Assembly: GCA_963575745.1 (NCBI GenBank)
Contig: CAUYUJ010014261.1
Span: forward strand, 354,689 to 418,688
DNA: 64,000 bases
Direction: 5' to 3'
Source: Prorocentrum cordatum
Taxonomy: Eukaryota; Sar; Dinophyceae; Prorocentrales; Prorocentraceae
Below the pieces are notes generated by a model. That model did no database searches, was not told where the DNA came from, and saw only the letters and a program-made list of their open reading frames with translations. Numbering within the stretch: the stretch's first letter is position 1; every line of letters begins with the position of its first letter. The translations under genes and the position numbers were made by a program. Below, one piece after another: positions 8,349-18,340 of the stretch.

Positions 8349-11300
8349 ATGCTGGCTACATCCCTGGACAAGAACTATTGCAGCCACATAAGAGCATATC
8401 ATGATCCACAGGCGCATCCCGACTGCGAAGGATCTGAAGTTTCACCTTGCCGTGACGGTTATCTTGAGGTGCTACGGCTTCGGGGAGGAGGAGATGGTGG
8501 AGATGAGGTGGATCCTCTTTTGCCTACGCGAACCTTGGGAAATCGTGCACAAGCCACAGTGCTCCTCGATTCCAGCTCGCCCGAGCCCGACCAGGAGCTT
8601 TACCACGGTGCGGCGGATAAAGATGACATGCTGGTCTCCGCCCAACTACTTGAACACGGACATCAGTCATGCTCGATGTCTCCTTGTTCCCCTACATTCG
8701 CGCTACCTGGTCCCTCCGCGACTAGCAGCGTGCCTCTCTATGTACCCTTCTTACACAGTGTGGAGGAGCCCGTGGCGATCAGCGATTCCGACACGTTGAC
8801 TGTTGTCCCAGAGATGATGGACCCTTTTGAAGTCATCGAATTTCGAACAGTTCGTGTGCGTGATTCTGCGTTCTCCATCCCTATTGGTAGTGACTCGCTC
8901 TTCTACCCCGAGGGCATCCCAGCCAACAAGGACTCTGACAAAGTCGACAGCGTCCCTCAGGCTCTTCGGCCCCTGCGGCTGCAATGTGACGCGCACAGTC
9001 CTTCCCTGGAACGTGCGGCTCCTGTACCATTAGCTTCTCCCGTGGGCATGGTGGTGAACATACTGAGTAGCCCCTCTGCCTCTTGCCCAGTGCAGCGTGG
9101 TCGACGACAGGACCCCGCTGGCGGCCAAGCACTAAGTGAAGTCGACTCTCTTCGAGACGACGCCCCTACTTGGACGAGTGTACATCAGGGCTTCCTACAC
9201 TGTCCACTTGAAGTACCCGTTCCGCTTAGCCTAGAGTACCAGTACAACCCATGGTACATACGGCTTCGCCGAGATCTTGCTGCAGTCTCTCTTCACGAGC
9301 ACACTCAAGCAGCCCTGCGTCTTGTTGCACCTCTGCGTGGACGCCCCAAGCGGATGGTGATCTACACTGACGGCAGCTACTGGCCTGACGATCGGCATCT
9401 TTCAGCCTTTGCCTGCGTGGTTTTGGCTGACGACGGCGAGACGATTTCCTTCGAGGGTTTCTTCGCCAGCCTAGTCGAGAACGCGTTCAACTTTGAATGT
9501 GTCGACTACATCACCAGCGTCTCCACCGAGATGGCAGGATTGGTATGGGCGTTACTGTTCTGCTTGCAGGTGGACGAGGGCATCCAGTTGGAGGTCATCT
9601 GCGATTGCCTTCCTGCCATCGACGCTGTCATACGGAGGTGGGGGTCATCGGACCCCTTTGTGTCGATCGCCTGCCACCTCTACGATTTCCTCAAGACCCA
9701 CCGCTACATCACTATTGCTCATACACACGGTCACGAAGGAGACCCATGGAACGAGTGCTGCGACGTTATCGCCAAGAGCATGCGACACCAGCGTGGGCCC
9801 TCGCTTCCTGAGAATCTCATCGTGAAGCTTACGAATTCTTCTGCATGGTATTGGGCCAGCTACCGCGACCACCTCCATCGAGACGCCCATGCCTACCCTC
9901 TTGTTGATCAACATGGCTTACATTTTGAATGGCGACTTCAAAAGTGCCTGCACCCGGCTCCTCTGGCGGCGCAGCCCCGTATGACCGCCAAGTACTCTAT
10001 TTCTTTGTCGCTGATCTCGGTCAATCTTCAGAAGGCTAACATCGCAATGGAGGCACCTGTGCCGCGACATTCTACAAGCCAGACGCGAACCTTCCGTCCA
10101 CGTGCTCTCCGCCTGCAGCTGCAGGACATGGGAGCGCATCTAATTGGGTGTCAGGAGACACCGATCGTCGAAGATGGAGTCCTCAGAGATGGATTTCTTA
10201 TTGTAGGCGGAGGGCAGCCTGAGCACCAGCTGGGAGTCAGCCTTCTCATCAACATGACCAAGGCCTACGCTACAGGACCCAGAGGACCAAAGTACTTCAG
10301 ACGTGGGGACATCCGTGTGCTTCACCGATGTTCTCGCATCCTTGTCGTAAAGATCGAGACTTGCTGCATCTACGAGATGGTTTACGTTGTACATGCCCCC
10401 TACAAAGGCCATAGGGAAATTCAACCTGCTAGCTGGTGGCGAGACCTTAGCGGTCTTGCTGAGAAGTGGCCTCCGACCATTTTGCTCGGGGACTGCAATG
10501 CGAACATCCCCAACCACACCGTCTACTCCGAGACTTTGGAGGACACCGTAGTTGGCCATGAGCACCCTGCCTGTGCGCCCACGGCCGCAGATGAGGCTGC
10601 CCGCGCATGCCTGCAGTTCGCCACCGACACGGGACTGTATATCGAGAACACTTTCAACCCGCACGAAGCAGGCCACACCTTTGTCGGTAAGGATGGACCT
10701 CGTCGACTGGACTACATTATGCTATCACGAGATCATCACGGACATACTTCGCGATTCCTTGTCGATTATGCTTTCGACTCCTACGCTGCCGCCGACGACC
10801 ATTATCCCGTGGTGCTTGACCTGGCATGGGAGGTGATGAAACCCAAGCCCAATTGCCCTGGTGCCAAGCTCGACCGCGGCAAGATGCAAGACCCCCAGTT
10901 GATAGCGAAGTACGTTGGGATCTTAGACGCTCTTGAGATCCCTTCCTGGTGCATGGACGTGAACTTGCATCAGCAACTAGCTGACTCCGTTGTCCTGAAT
11001 GCAGCCAGAGCGTGCTTTGGCATGGACCGCGTCACTTCTATCAAGGGGTACGTCTCGGCCACTACGATGTACCTTGTTCGGCTTCGCAGGTATGTTGCTC
11101 GTGCGAGGCGATGGCTTCCATGTCACAACGAACGGCGACCTCCTTGGACTGATCTTCTGGCACATAGGGCCGATGGTATCTTGCTATTGACGGATGTCCC
11201 CTGGGAACCCCAGCTCCAACGCCTACGTCTGGCCGTGGAGGCTATGTCTTGCCATGATCTCGCCACGACCGACTTCGTAGATGAGCTCTCTCTCTTCCTC

Positions 11301-14300
11301 AGCAACACCAAGCGTATAGTTCGCGAGTGTGTTAGAGAAGATCGTCGTGCTTTCTTGGAACGGCTTGGACTTCAGATGCGTCAGCATGCTGAAGCGGGAG
11401 ACCACCTGTCCGAATGGCGCACGCTGAAGACCATTCTACGTTACGGTGGGCGCAAGGGACGCAAGGAGCGCAACCTTATGCTGGTGGACTCCGAAGGTCG
11501 ACCTGCCATTACGGACGAGGACGAAAGCCGTATCATCATCGAGCACTTCGCCACCACAGAAGATGCCGAGCTCATGACGAACACGGAGCTCATCACTTAC
11601 TACAATTCCAAGCTCAACCACAACCCTACCCAGGTCGAGCTGAAGCCAGATCTTGTCCCGAGTATTGGTCAGGTATCAGAGCTCTTTACTACTCTCAAGC
11701 GTCGGAAAGCACCAGGTCGGGATGGTATACTTCCTGAGCTTCTCCTTGCTGCACCTAGGACACTCGCACGCATCTACCATCCGATCCTGGTAAAGTGCGC
11801 CCTCCACCAGCAGGAGCCCTACGCGTGGAAGCACGGCATCGTACACCCGCTCCATAAAGGTGTTGGTCCTGACCACGATCTTTCCTTCTTTCGGTCGATC
11901 CTGCTCAACCCGATTATTTCCAAACTTTGGCATAAGTTCATCAGGAGGCAGCTGGCGACTTACCTTCATCACCTCCTTCATGATACTCAATGTGGTGGTC
12001 AAGTACGGCATGGTCCGACTCAACTTATTCACTTGGTGCATTCATATATAGCAGGGCTCCCTCGACTTCGTGCGGACGGCATCATTGTGTTCCTCGATTT
12101 GGTTTCTGCCTTCTACTCTACGGTTCGACATCAGGTCCTTCCTGCCTTACATCTACACGATGACGAAGACTATTTCCAGCAACACCATGACTTTCCCATC
12201 GCCATGCTACCGATGGTGACCTTTGTTCTCTCTCAGCCGGCGGCGATTGACAAGATCGAGCACGAACCACACCTAATTGCACTACTCATCGAAGCTCACC
12301 GTGCTACACATTTCGGTACTCGTGAAGGTGATCTAGTTGCTCGTTCGCGGCGGGGAAGCCGCCCAGGTTCGGCTCTCGCTGATGCCATATTCAACCTTGG
12401 ATTCGCTGCCCCTCTTGCACTCGCTCGTGACAAGATGCGGGACCTGCGCCTCTCTACAGCGATTACGATGGCCGAGAATGAATTGATTTTCTCGCGATCT
12501 GCTGAGCAGGCCGAGCTTGCGGACGCCTCTTTCGTGGATGATGCGATCTTCTTGGGCTGTAACCATTCCGACAGCACCACCATCGACATCGCTGGCCAGC
12601 TACTCGACGACATCCACCTCGTCATGGTTTCCCATGGCTTCCAAGTCAACTACAAGCGTTCCAAGACCAATGTCATGCTCATCCCGCATCGCCGAGACTC
12701 CGAACTTTTTCGACTGGTTAGCCAAGAAGGAGAGCTACGACTTCAGACATCATACTGGAATCTACAAGTGCATCTCACAGAGTCCTACAAGTACCTAGGT
12801 ACCCCCATCGATGCTCAGGCCAAGAACTCGCATAAGATTAAGTTCGCTATCGCAAAGCAAGCCCAGGCGTTTGGTCCTATCAAGCGTATGATCAAGAAGT
12901 TTCCGTCGACGACAGCGATAAGCCACACGTGTTTGACCGACTCGATGTGCAATATTCATTTGCTATACTCGACTGAAGTGTGGAACAACTTCACTGCGAA
13001 CGACTTCAAGATGCTGGATTCACCGCGTATTTCATCCTATCGGGTAATACAAGCTCGCAAGCACCATGCAGGTAGCCTCCGTCACTTCTTCGATGAGGAA
13101 GTTCTTGTTAAAGCTATGCGTACTCCGTTGCATACGGTTGTTAGGCGTCGGCGCCTTATCTACTTTTGCACATTGTTTGTAAATGCTCCCAAGATTTTAT
13201 TCGCCATGGTGGACTTCGTAGCTGGACTGCCTGGCTCTTGGACGTCCCTCTTGCAGCTCGACCTCCAGTGGCTGGATGAATACGACAACCAGACCGAGCC
13301 TACCACATTGCAGTCAGCCTTTCAGCACATCCAGAGCGACCCGCACTCTTTTCGGCTTCGAATAGGTCGTGCTTGGCGTAGGTTTCGTGCTGCTGAAATT
13401 GACAGACTACGTCAGGCTGCACTACTTCGTCACCTTCAGCGGGTGCTCGACAATTCCAAGACGGCGACAACTTCTACAGGATTCATATGTTACCAGTGTG
13501 GGGCTGTTCTTTTTACAAAAGCCAGTTGGAGGATTCATTTGCTACGCCATCAGCCGCTCGACCTTGCACAGCGCTTCGCCTTCGACAATATGTGTCGGTG
13601 TTGTACGACTAGATTCAGTGATCGCGCCAATCTCATCAGACATTTGCGCCGCCCAGGCAACCGTTGTTTTTACTGGCTGTTGGAAGCGCTCGATCCTCTT
13701 GATCAAGAAAGAGCTGCACAACTACATCAGGAAGACCTGGTTCACCAGCGAGCTCTGGACCGTCAAGGTTATCATCGGACTCGTGTCAGGACCCCTGCAT
13801 GCCATGGCGGGGAAGGCCTCAGTCCATTCGAGTATATTCCGTTGGAGGCCCCTTCAGTGCTGGTAGATGTGGAGCCTCCTTTGGGACGAGTACTACGGCG
13901 ACATCTTTGGAAGCAAGGGGAGCCTGCCAAAGTAGTGTATATTACTACGGGCACGACAACTACTTTCACATCGTGGGTGACTTCAGTGCTTTTTATTCCA
14001 TGCCAGTGCATCACGGTTGATGAGTTCACGGATGACACCTCAGATGCCTTATACGTGGACATGATGCATGGAGGGGTATTCGCCCTATTTATTGAGATTG
14101 ACTGCCCAGAGTGGTCCCGTGATCTCGATCTTCTTGAGCAAGGCCAGCAACTCCGAAGAGACGACCAATGGCGCCCGCAGGCGACGGCAAAAAGGCAGCA
14201 CCACCTTTACCTTGAGAACGAAACCCTCACACGGGCCTTGTATTTGATTGCCACAGCTCGTGCTATGGGTGTTCCTGCTGCGTTGATAGGCGAGAAGCAC

Positions 14301-14585
14301 GTACTTCATCGTGCATTGTCCCCGCGTACCGACATTCTGACGCTGCTTGAGTCCATGGGTATCCAGTTCACGATCCTGGACCAGCACGACTACGACGGCG
14401 GCTCGCTCGACCACCTCCTCCTGATCAACACGCACTTGAATCTGGAGGCTCTGGCTCGTGCTCCACAGGGTGCAGGGCCTCGCGCTGGACGGCTACAGGT
14501 TCGTCCAGGTACGCATCGTCTACTGATCGGGGCGCTGTATACGACCACGTCGTGGATCTCCCATCGGAGACGAGTAGATATTTGA
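8349..14585 (+). CDS. LINE ORF2 polyprotein: RNase H - endonuclease - RT - C2H2 fingers - C-terminal domain (2078 aa)
   Basis: Intact multidomain replication protein of a non-LTR retrotransposon. Residues 42-47 read LRLRGG, like a ubiquitin C-terminus. RNase H comes first (about 335-480): D341 in TDGS, E394, D419 and the HTHGHEGD loop with D465 and D472. The APE-type endonuclease follows (about 555-830): N559, E603 in GCQE, GDCNAN from D715, LDYIM, and DDH ending at H818. The RT (about 1110-1450) has APGRDG, motif A FLDLVSAF (D1250), motif B RPGSALAD, motif C FVDD (1395-1398) and YKYLGTPID. Two C2H2-like fingers start at C1714 and C1749. The last 300 residues have EIDCPEWSRD (about 1917-1926) and DQHDYDGG. 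All catalytic residues are present, so the copy may be active. RNase H before the endonuclease is not the usual LINE order, where it follows the RT. Confidence 0.93.
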   Translation: MLATSLDKNYCSHIRAYHDPQAHPDCEGSEVSPCRDGYLEVLRLRGGGDGGDEVDPLLPTRTLGNRAQATVLLDSSSPEPDQELYHGAADKDDMLVSAQLLEHGHQSCSMSPCSPTFALPGPSATSSVPLYVPFLHSVEEPVAISDSDTLTVVPEMMDPFEVIEFRTVRVRDSAFSIPIGSDSLFYPEGIPANKDSDKVDSVPQALRPLRLQCDAHSPSLERAAPVPLASPVGMVVNILSSPSASCPVQRGRRQDPAGGQALSEVDSLRDDAPTWTSVHQGFLHCPLEVPVPLSLEYQYNPWYIRLRRDLAAVSLHEHTQAALRLVAPLRGRPKRMVIYTDGSYWPDDRHLSAFACVVLADDGETISFEGFFASLVENAFNFECVDYITSVSTEMAGLVWALLFCLQVDEGIQLEVICDCLPAIDAVIRRWGSSDPFVSIACHLYDFLKTHRYITIAHTHGHEGDPWNECCDVIAKSMRHQRGPSLPENLIVKLTNSSAWYWASYRDHLHRDAHAYPLVDQHGLHFEWRLQKCLHPAPLAAQPRMTAKYSISLSLISVNLQKANIAMEAPVPRHSTSQTRTFRPRALRLQLQDMGAHLIGCQETPIVEDGVLRDGFLIVGGGQPEHQLGVSLLINMTKAYATGPRGPKYFRRGDIRVLHRCSRILVVKIETCCIYEMVYVVHAPYKGHREIQPASWWRDLSGLAEKWPPTILLGDCNANIPNHTVYSETLEDTVVGHEHPACAPTAADEAARACLQFATDTGLYIENTFNPHEAGHTFVGKDGPRRLDYIMLSRDHHGHTSRFLVDYAFDSYAAADDHYPVVLDLAWEVMKPKPNCPGAKLDRGKMQDPQLIAKYVGILDALEIPSWCMDVNLHQQLADSVVLNAARACFGMDRVTSIKGYVSATTMYLVRLRRYVARARRWLPCHNERRPPWTDLLAHRADGILLLTDVPWEPQLQRLRLAVEAMSCHDLATTDFVDELSLFLSNTKRIVRECVREDRRAFLERLGLQMRQHAEAGDHLSEWRTLKTILRYGGRKGRKERNLMLVDSEGRPAITDEDESRIIIEHFATTEDAELMTNTELITYYNSKLNHNPTQVELKPDLVPSIGQVSELFTTLKRRKAPGRDGILPELLLAAPRTLARIYHPILVKCALHQQEPYAWKHGIVHPLHKGVGPDHDLSFFRSILLNPIISKLWHKFIRRQLATYLHHLLHDTQCGGQVRHGPTQLIHLVHSYIAGLPRLRADGIIVFLDLVSAFYSTVRHQVLPALHLHDDEDYFQQHHDFPIAMLPMVTFVLSQPAAIDKIEHEPHLIALLIEAHRATHFGTREGDLVARSRRGSRPGSALADAIFNLGFAAPLALARDKMRDLRLSTAITMAENELIFSRSAEQAELADASFVDDAIFLGCNHSDSTTIDIAGQLLDDIHLVMVSHGFQVNYKRSKTNVMLIPHRRDSELFRLVSQEGELRLQTSYWNLQVHLTESYKYLGTPIDAQAKNSHKIKFAIAKQAQAFGPIKRMIKKFPSTTAISHTCLTDSMCNIHLLYSTEVWNNFTANDFKMLDSPRISSYRVIQARKHHAGSLRHFFDEEVLVKAMRTPLHTVVRRRRLIYFCTLFVNAPKILFAMVDFVAGLPGSWTSLLQLDLQWLDEYDNQTEPTTLQSAFQHIQSDPHSFRLRIGRAWRRFRAAEIDRLRQAALLRHLQRVLDNSKTATTSTGFICYQCGAVLFTKASWRIHLLRHQPLDLAQRFAFDNMCRCCTTRFSDRANLIRHLRRPGNRCFYWLLEALDPLDQERAAQLHQEDLVHQRALDRQGYHRTRVRTPACHGGEGLSPFEYIPLEAPSVLVDVEPPLGRVLRRHLWKQGEPAKVVYITTGTTTTFTSWVTSVLFIPCQCITVDEFTDDTSDALYVDMMHGGVFALFIEIDCPEWSRDLDLLEQGQQLRRDDQWRPQATAKRQHHLYLENETLTRALYLIATARAMGVPAALIGEKHVLHRALSPRTDILTLLESMGIQFTILDQHDYDGGSLDHLLLINTHLNLEALARAPQGAGPRAGRLQVRPGTHRLLIGALYTTTSWISHRRRVDI

Positions 14586-14870
14586 GCAGGTTTTAGATGT
14601 GGTGGTGGTGGAGGATTTTGAGACTGGATGGTGGCGGAGGAGGAACTGTATCTGTCCCTCTCCTTGGCGGCCCCCCGTATTTAGGTCATACTCGTGTTCT
14701 GCGCTACCAAGGAGTAGATGCGCTATCGGGGGGCCGACCAAGGAGGGGGCCGAGGCGTTCTCCCGCAGGGGACGGGGAGGGCACGGGAGGCGCAAGTGGT
14801 AAGGCGGGTGAAACAAACCGTCGAGCGCCACCCCAAGCCCCCCCGTCCCCCAAGCCCTTGCTGTGCTGTT
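14586..14870 (+). other. Probable 3' untranslated region of plus-strand LINE
   Basis: About 285 bp between the ORF2 stop and the 40-bp repeat. It contains GGTGGTGGTGGAGG at 14600 and G/C-rich text. No poly(A) tail or polyadenylation-like signal is visible, and the element's 3' end cannot be placed exactly. Confidence 0.4.
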
Positions 14871-14990
14871 GCTCGTCGTCCTGGCGGCGTGCCACCAGGG
14901 ACGAGCAGGAGCTCGTCGTCCTGGCGGCGTGCTACCAGGGGCGAGCAGGAGCTCGTCGTCCTGGCGGCGTGCCACCAGGGGCGAGCTCAC
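14871..14990 (+). repeat. Three exact-length 40-bp tandem hairpin repeats
   Basis: Units start at 14871, 14911 and 14951 and are near-identical (GCTCGTCGTCCTGGCGGCGT...CGAGCAGGA). The motif is the one found once at 5054-5090, upstream of ORF1 of the same LINE. Possibly part of the LINE 3' end. Confidence 0.9.
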
Positions 14991-15189
14991 CTGCGTCCTG
15001 GCACTGGCTCCAGCTGGCCTCGTCTTTCTCCCCAAGGCTCAGGACCCTCGAGGCCCAGGAAGTTCTCCCCTTCTTCGAGGCCAGCCCTGGAGCGTCTTGT
15101 CCTTTTTGATCGCTCCCTATCGGGGGCGACCTGTACCACGACCTCCGCGATCCTGTTGAGGGAGGTCGTGGCTCCGCCTTGCCGAGCCT

Positions 15190-15547
15190 CCTAGGAGGCT
15201 CCGACTGACGCCTCAGCGGGATCGCTTGGCGGCCTGGCTAAGAAAAAAGTGGAGGCCACGGTGCAAAACTCTCTTGGGAGAGGCGCGAGCCAGCACGGGG
15301 GAAACGCGGGGCTCGGGGGAAGCGAGCCCTGGGCCCCATGGGGGCCCCCCCCCCCCGGGCGAGCTCTTCCTCCCGGGTCGGCTGCGCGCGGCCCCGGGGC
15401 TCGAGGGAAGCGGGCCCTGGGCCCCATGGGGGCCCCTCCCCCCGGGCGAGCTCTTCCTCCCGAGTCGTCTTCGCACGGCCCCGGGGGCCCGCGGAGGGCC
15501 CCTGGTAGGCCCTATAGAGCCCGTGGGGGCCCCGGGACACCACGAAG
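15190..15547 (+). repeat. GC-rich region with 87-bp tandem repeat
   Basis: Two copies of an 87-bp unit (CCCCGGGCGAGCTCTTCCTC recurs at 15354 and 15441), each with the palindrome-like GGGCCCCATGGGGGCCC. ORFs through it on both strands are low complexity. I see no gene. Confidence 0.7.
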
Positions 15548-15551
15548 GACC

Positions 15552-15680
15552 AGTAAATAACAGGAGTCCCCATATGTTTCCCATATTTCCTGGCTCTGTT
15601 TTACCCCCCACTTCCCATCTGTTCCCATATGTTATGGGGAATCGGAATCGACGGTTCATTGTGTCTGTGTTTCCCCCTTG
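15552..15680 (+). repeat. Family P repeat, copy 1
   Basis: A CCCATAT-rich segment (CCCATATTTCC, CCCCCACTTCCCAT, then GTGTCTGTG and TTCCCC) that recurs at 30747-30876 with the same order of blocks. Function unknown. Confidence 0.7.
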
Positions 15681-15689
15681 AGAGAAACC

Positions 15690-16140
15690 TCAGGGACCGT
15701 CTACCTCAGGACCCGCTTCCCCCACGGCGAGCGACTTTCCGACGCCACCTGGGAGGCCTGGATTGCTGGCGCCGTCGGCTCACGACTCAGGGCGCTTACC
15801 GCCGCGCTCCCGCTGCGCCCTGCTGCCCCCGGAGACGCCCCGCGGCAGTGCGCCCGTGGCCCACGGAGCCGGGAAGCTTGACGGTGGCCGTCGGTGCCTC
15901 CGAGGCAGCGAGGGAGGGCAGGCCAGTGGCCAAAACCTCTCGAGACAAGCGCCACTGGGAAAAGCCTGTCCTCTGCGTCGTGGTCAGTGGTGATCACCCC
16001 TCGAGCTCGCCGGAGCGCAGCGACGGCGATCGCAGGGGCCCCCCGAAGGTGTTTCCATAGCTTCTGCAGAGCTCCCTCGTCCCCGCCGTTCCCCCCAATC
16101 ACGCCCGTACCTGCACCGGGACCGGCGTCTGCTCTTGCCT
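15690..16140. other. Unassigned GC-rich stretch
   Basis: No recognisable gene or repeat boundary. Several open frames overlap on both strands with no family motif, as expected for high GC. Confidence 0.4.
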
Positions 16141-16310
16141 CGGGGATGGCCAGACCCCCCTTTTGCAAAACGTGGTTTAGTGACAAGGACCTGAGGCCCA
16201 AATCTGGCGGGCGCAAGCCTGGAAAATGACGGCAACGGCGCCCTCTCAAGAACCGAAAACGGACAACTCACTAATCGACGTGTCACTGTTGGGGGTTCTG
16301 TCCATCCCCG
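16141..16310 (+). mobile_element. Family Q TIR element, copy 1
   Basis: 170-bp element with near-perfect 20-bp inverted ends, CGGGGATGGCCAGACCCCC on the left and the reverse of CGGGGATGGACAGAACCCCC on the right. The interior matches copy 2 at 54549-54706 (ACTCATCGACGTGTCA block). No coding capacity. Confidence 0.75.
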
Positions 16311-16564
16311 ATTGCCCGTGCCTAACCTGCCTGACCTGCAGCTTTGGGGCGCCGCGAGCGCGACGGCGGCGGCCCCGCAGGGCCTGCCCCCGAGACTCCC
16401 CTGGGGCTCGGAGGCAGCGCAGCCGTCAAGGCCGGCACGCGCGCGGCGCGGGGAGCGCCGCTCTCGCGGTGCAGTCCGCCAGCGGCTCGGACGCCCAAAA
16501 TGGACACGGAGAGAATGGGCACAGTGCTCGAGCTGAGTATACCTCAACAGATCTGGGCCCCCGG

Positions 16565-16770
16565 GCTACAAGGGCCCCCCCCGACTACAAGGCCTCCCCG
16601 GACTACAAGGGCCCCTCCCCTGGACTGCAGGGATCCCCTTTGGACTACAAGGACCCCCCCCCGACTACAAGGGCCCCCCCCCTGGGACTATAGGACCCCC
16701 CCCGGACTGCAGGGGCCACTCCCCGGACTACAGGGGCCCCCCCCGGACTATTGGTCACCCCAGAACTATT
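16565..16770 (+). repeat. Minisatellite, about 20-bp GGACTACAAGGGCCCCCC unit
   Basis: About nine degenerate copies differing mainly in the length of the C run. Strand-asymmetric: C-rich on plus. Confidence 0.9.
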
Positions 16771-16789
16771 GAGGTACTCGGAGTACAGT

Positions 16790-17364
16790 GCGGGCGTGGC
16801 CGCAAGAAACCTTCGCAAGAAACCCAACCCTGAAAACCCGCGCGCGAGGTGAAAACCTGAGCATCCCGAACGAAGCGGCTTCTTCAACGGTTGCGGGGCG
16901 TCACCGCGCAGCGCGCGGAGCGAAGCAACCCAGGGTGCCTTGACGAAAAGCAGGTGGTTTCTTGACGCGCGCCCCCACTGTATTGGAGGCCTGGAAATGG
17001 GCACCAACACCAACACAGGGGGCTGCCTCCACAAGGGGAGGATGATTCTAGATTTCGGCGTTGGTGGTAATGGTTCGGTCACCCTGGAAGCCTGAGTATT
17101 ACCACCACCACCGAGATCAGGATCTTCTTCCTTCGGTGGGGGCACACCGCCGATATTGGTGTTGTTATTGTCGACCTCTAGGCCTGCGACAGTAGGCGCT
17201 CGACCACAGGAAACCTTCCACGAGAAGCCCAACCCTGGAAGCGCAGGACGTACCTGGATTTTTGGTACGGGAACGCCACGTGCTCCACAGCAACACACCA
17301 TCGACACCCAAGACACCCAGGACACCCTGGAGGGAAGCAAGGTGCTCCTTGGCATGGGCTTCCA
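16790..17364. other. Unassigned stretch with short inverted segments
   Basis: Contains AACACCAACAC near 16990 and its complement GTTGTTATTG-like text near 17155, and a GGTGGTAATGG/TATTACCACCACC pair at 17050-17110. A 305-aa minus-strand frame crosses it but also runs through the minisatellite and a family H repeat, so I do not call a gene. Confidence 0.35.
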
Positions 17365-17530
17365 CTGCACGATGCCTGCTGTCGAAAACGGACAGCGGCC
17401 GCTGTTGGGCACGCGGCCTCCTGTCTCAAATCGACAAGGTCCGCGGCGGCACCGACAGCGACTCAAAATGAACAGGGAATGCTGTCGGTCTTTGTATCCA
17501 TTCTTTCCGTACCCACTTCGGTCGTCCTGA
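17365..17530 (+). mobile_element. Family H TIR repeat, copy 1
   Basis: Shares CGGACAGCGGCCGCTGTTGG, ACCGACAGCGA, TCAAAATGAACAGG and the right end TTTCCGTACCCACTTCG with copies at 25.8, 47.4 and 62.5 kb. Confidence 0.75.
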
Positions 17531-17569
17531 ATCCGGGGGCCCCGGGCCCGCACCTCACACATCCGGCCG

Positions 17570-17940
17570 CTCCCATTGCTCCAGTGCGTGGGCCCCAGTG
17601 GTCAGCGTTCGCCCGGCATCATTTTGGTTGACGGCCCCGAGGCCCGGCGAAGGCCCCCAGAGGCCGAGACTTGCGAGCAGCCTTCCGCTCTGATTCCTCC
17701 GCGACTCGAGGGGGTCTGGGACCCAGGGCCACATCGGCGGAAGGTCACTCCTGCGCGTGTCCCTCGGTCGGAAGAGGTGGGCCGAGACACGAGTAGGAAG
17801 GCGCTGGAAGTAGATCTGGCGTCCGCCCTACCCCTGAATGGGAGGAGACAAAAAGGATGACCGCTCGACTCTCGAAGTAGGAAGGCGCCTAAAGAGTAGG
17901 TTGGCACTTGGCCATCAACAGAAACATACGTTCAATGGCC
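17570..17940. other. Repeat remnants (families G and B), no gene
   Basis: 17620-17690 resembles the middle of family G (GACGGCCCCGAGGCCCGGCG) and 17735-17765 the GGAAGGTCACTCC end of family B. Nothing else recognised. Confidence 0.4.
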
Positions 17941-17979
17941 GACGCTAGATGCCTCCTAGATTAGGAGAGGAAAACACGG

Positions 17980-18100
17980 CATAAACATAAACATATGGCG
18001 CTCCGCGCAGATTTCTTGGATCTGCGCTGGACCCCCCTGCCTGGCGCGCGGAGCGCGCCAGGGGCGGCGCCGGAGGCGCCAAAAGTTTATGTTTATGATA
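17980..18100 (+). mobile_element. Family F foldback element, copy 1 (shortened)
   Basis: Ends are inverted (CATAAACATAAACATATGGC / GCCAAAAGTTTATGTTTATG). The interior carries GCGCAGATTTCTTGGATCTG and the hairpin GGCGCGCGGAGCGCGCC. The long right arm seen in copies 2 and 3 is missing. Confidence 0.75.
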
Positions 18101-18114
18101 TGTTTTCTTCAATC

Positions 18115-18325
18115 GATGGGGTCCAAGTAGATGGAGTCGGAGGATCGTGCCGCATCGCCAATGCATCGGCGATGCGTCGCCGATGCACCAGCGATGCATC
18201 GGCGACGTCGGCGATGCATCAGCGATGCATCGCCGACGCCGGTGTGGAGACACTCGGGACCCACATCGAGCCGCATCGCCGATGCGGCGCGATCCTCGGA
18301 GCCCATCTGCTCGGGACCCATCCAG
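18115..18325 (+). mobile_element. Family E element, GATGCATCG-rich, copy 1
   Basis: Imperfect inverted ends (GATGGGGTCC..AGATGG..GAGGATCG..GCCGCATCG) enclose many overlapping GCATCGGCGATG/CGATGCATCG octamers, themselves self-complementary. Six copies occur in the window. Confidence 0.8.
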
Positions 18326-18340
18326 GAGGCCTGGAGTTCG

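Noticed and set aside
14871-14990. CRISPR-like 40-bp repeats
   Set aside because: Direct tandem repeats with no spacers.
16645-17562. 305-aa minus frame with NNNTN and PPP segments
   Set aside because: Overlaps a minisatellite and a family H repeat; no homologous motif or start context.
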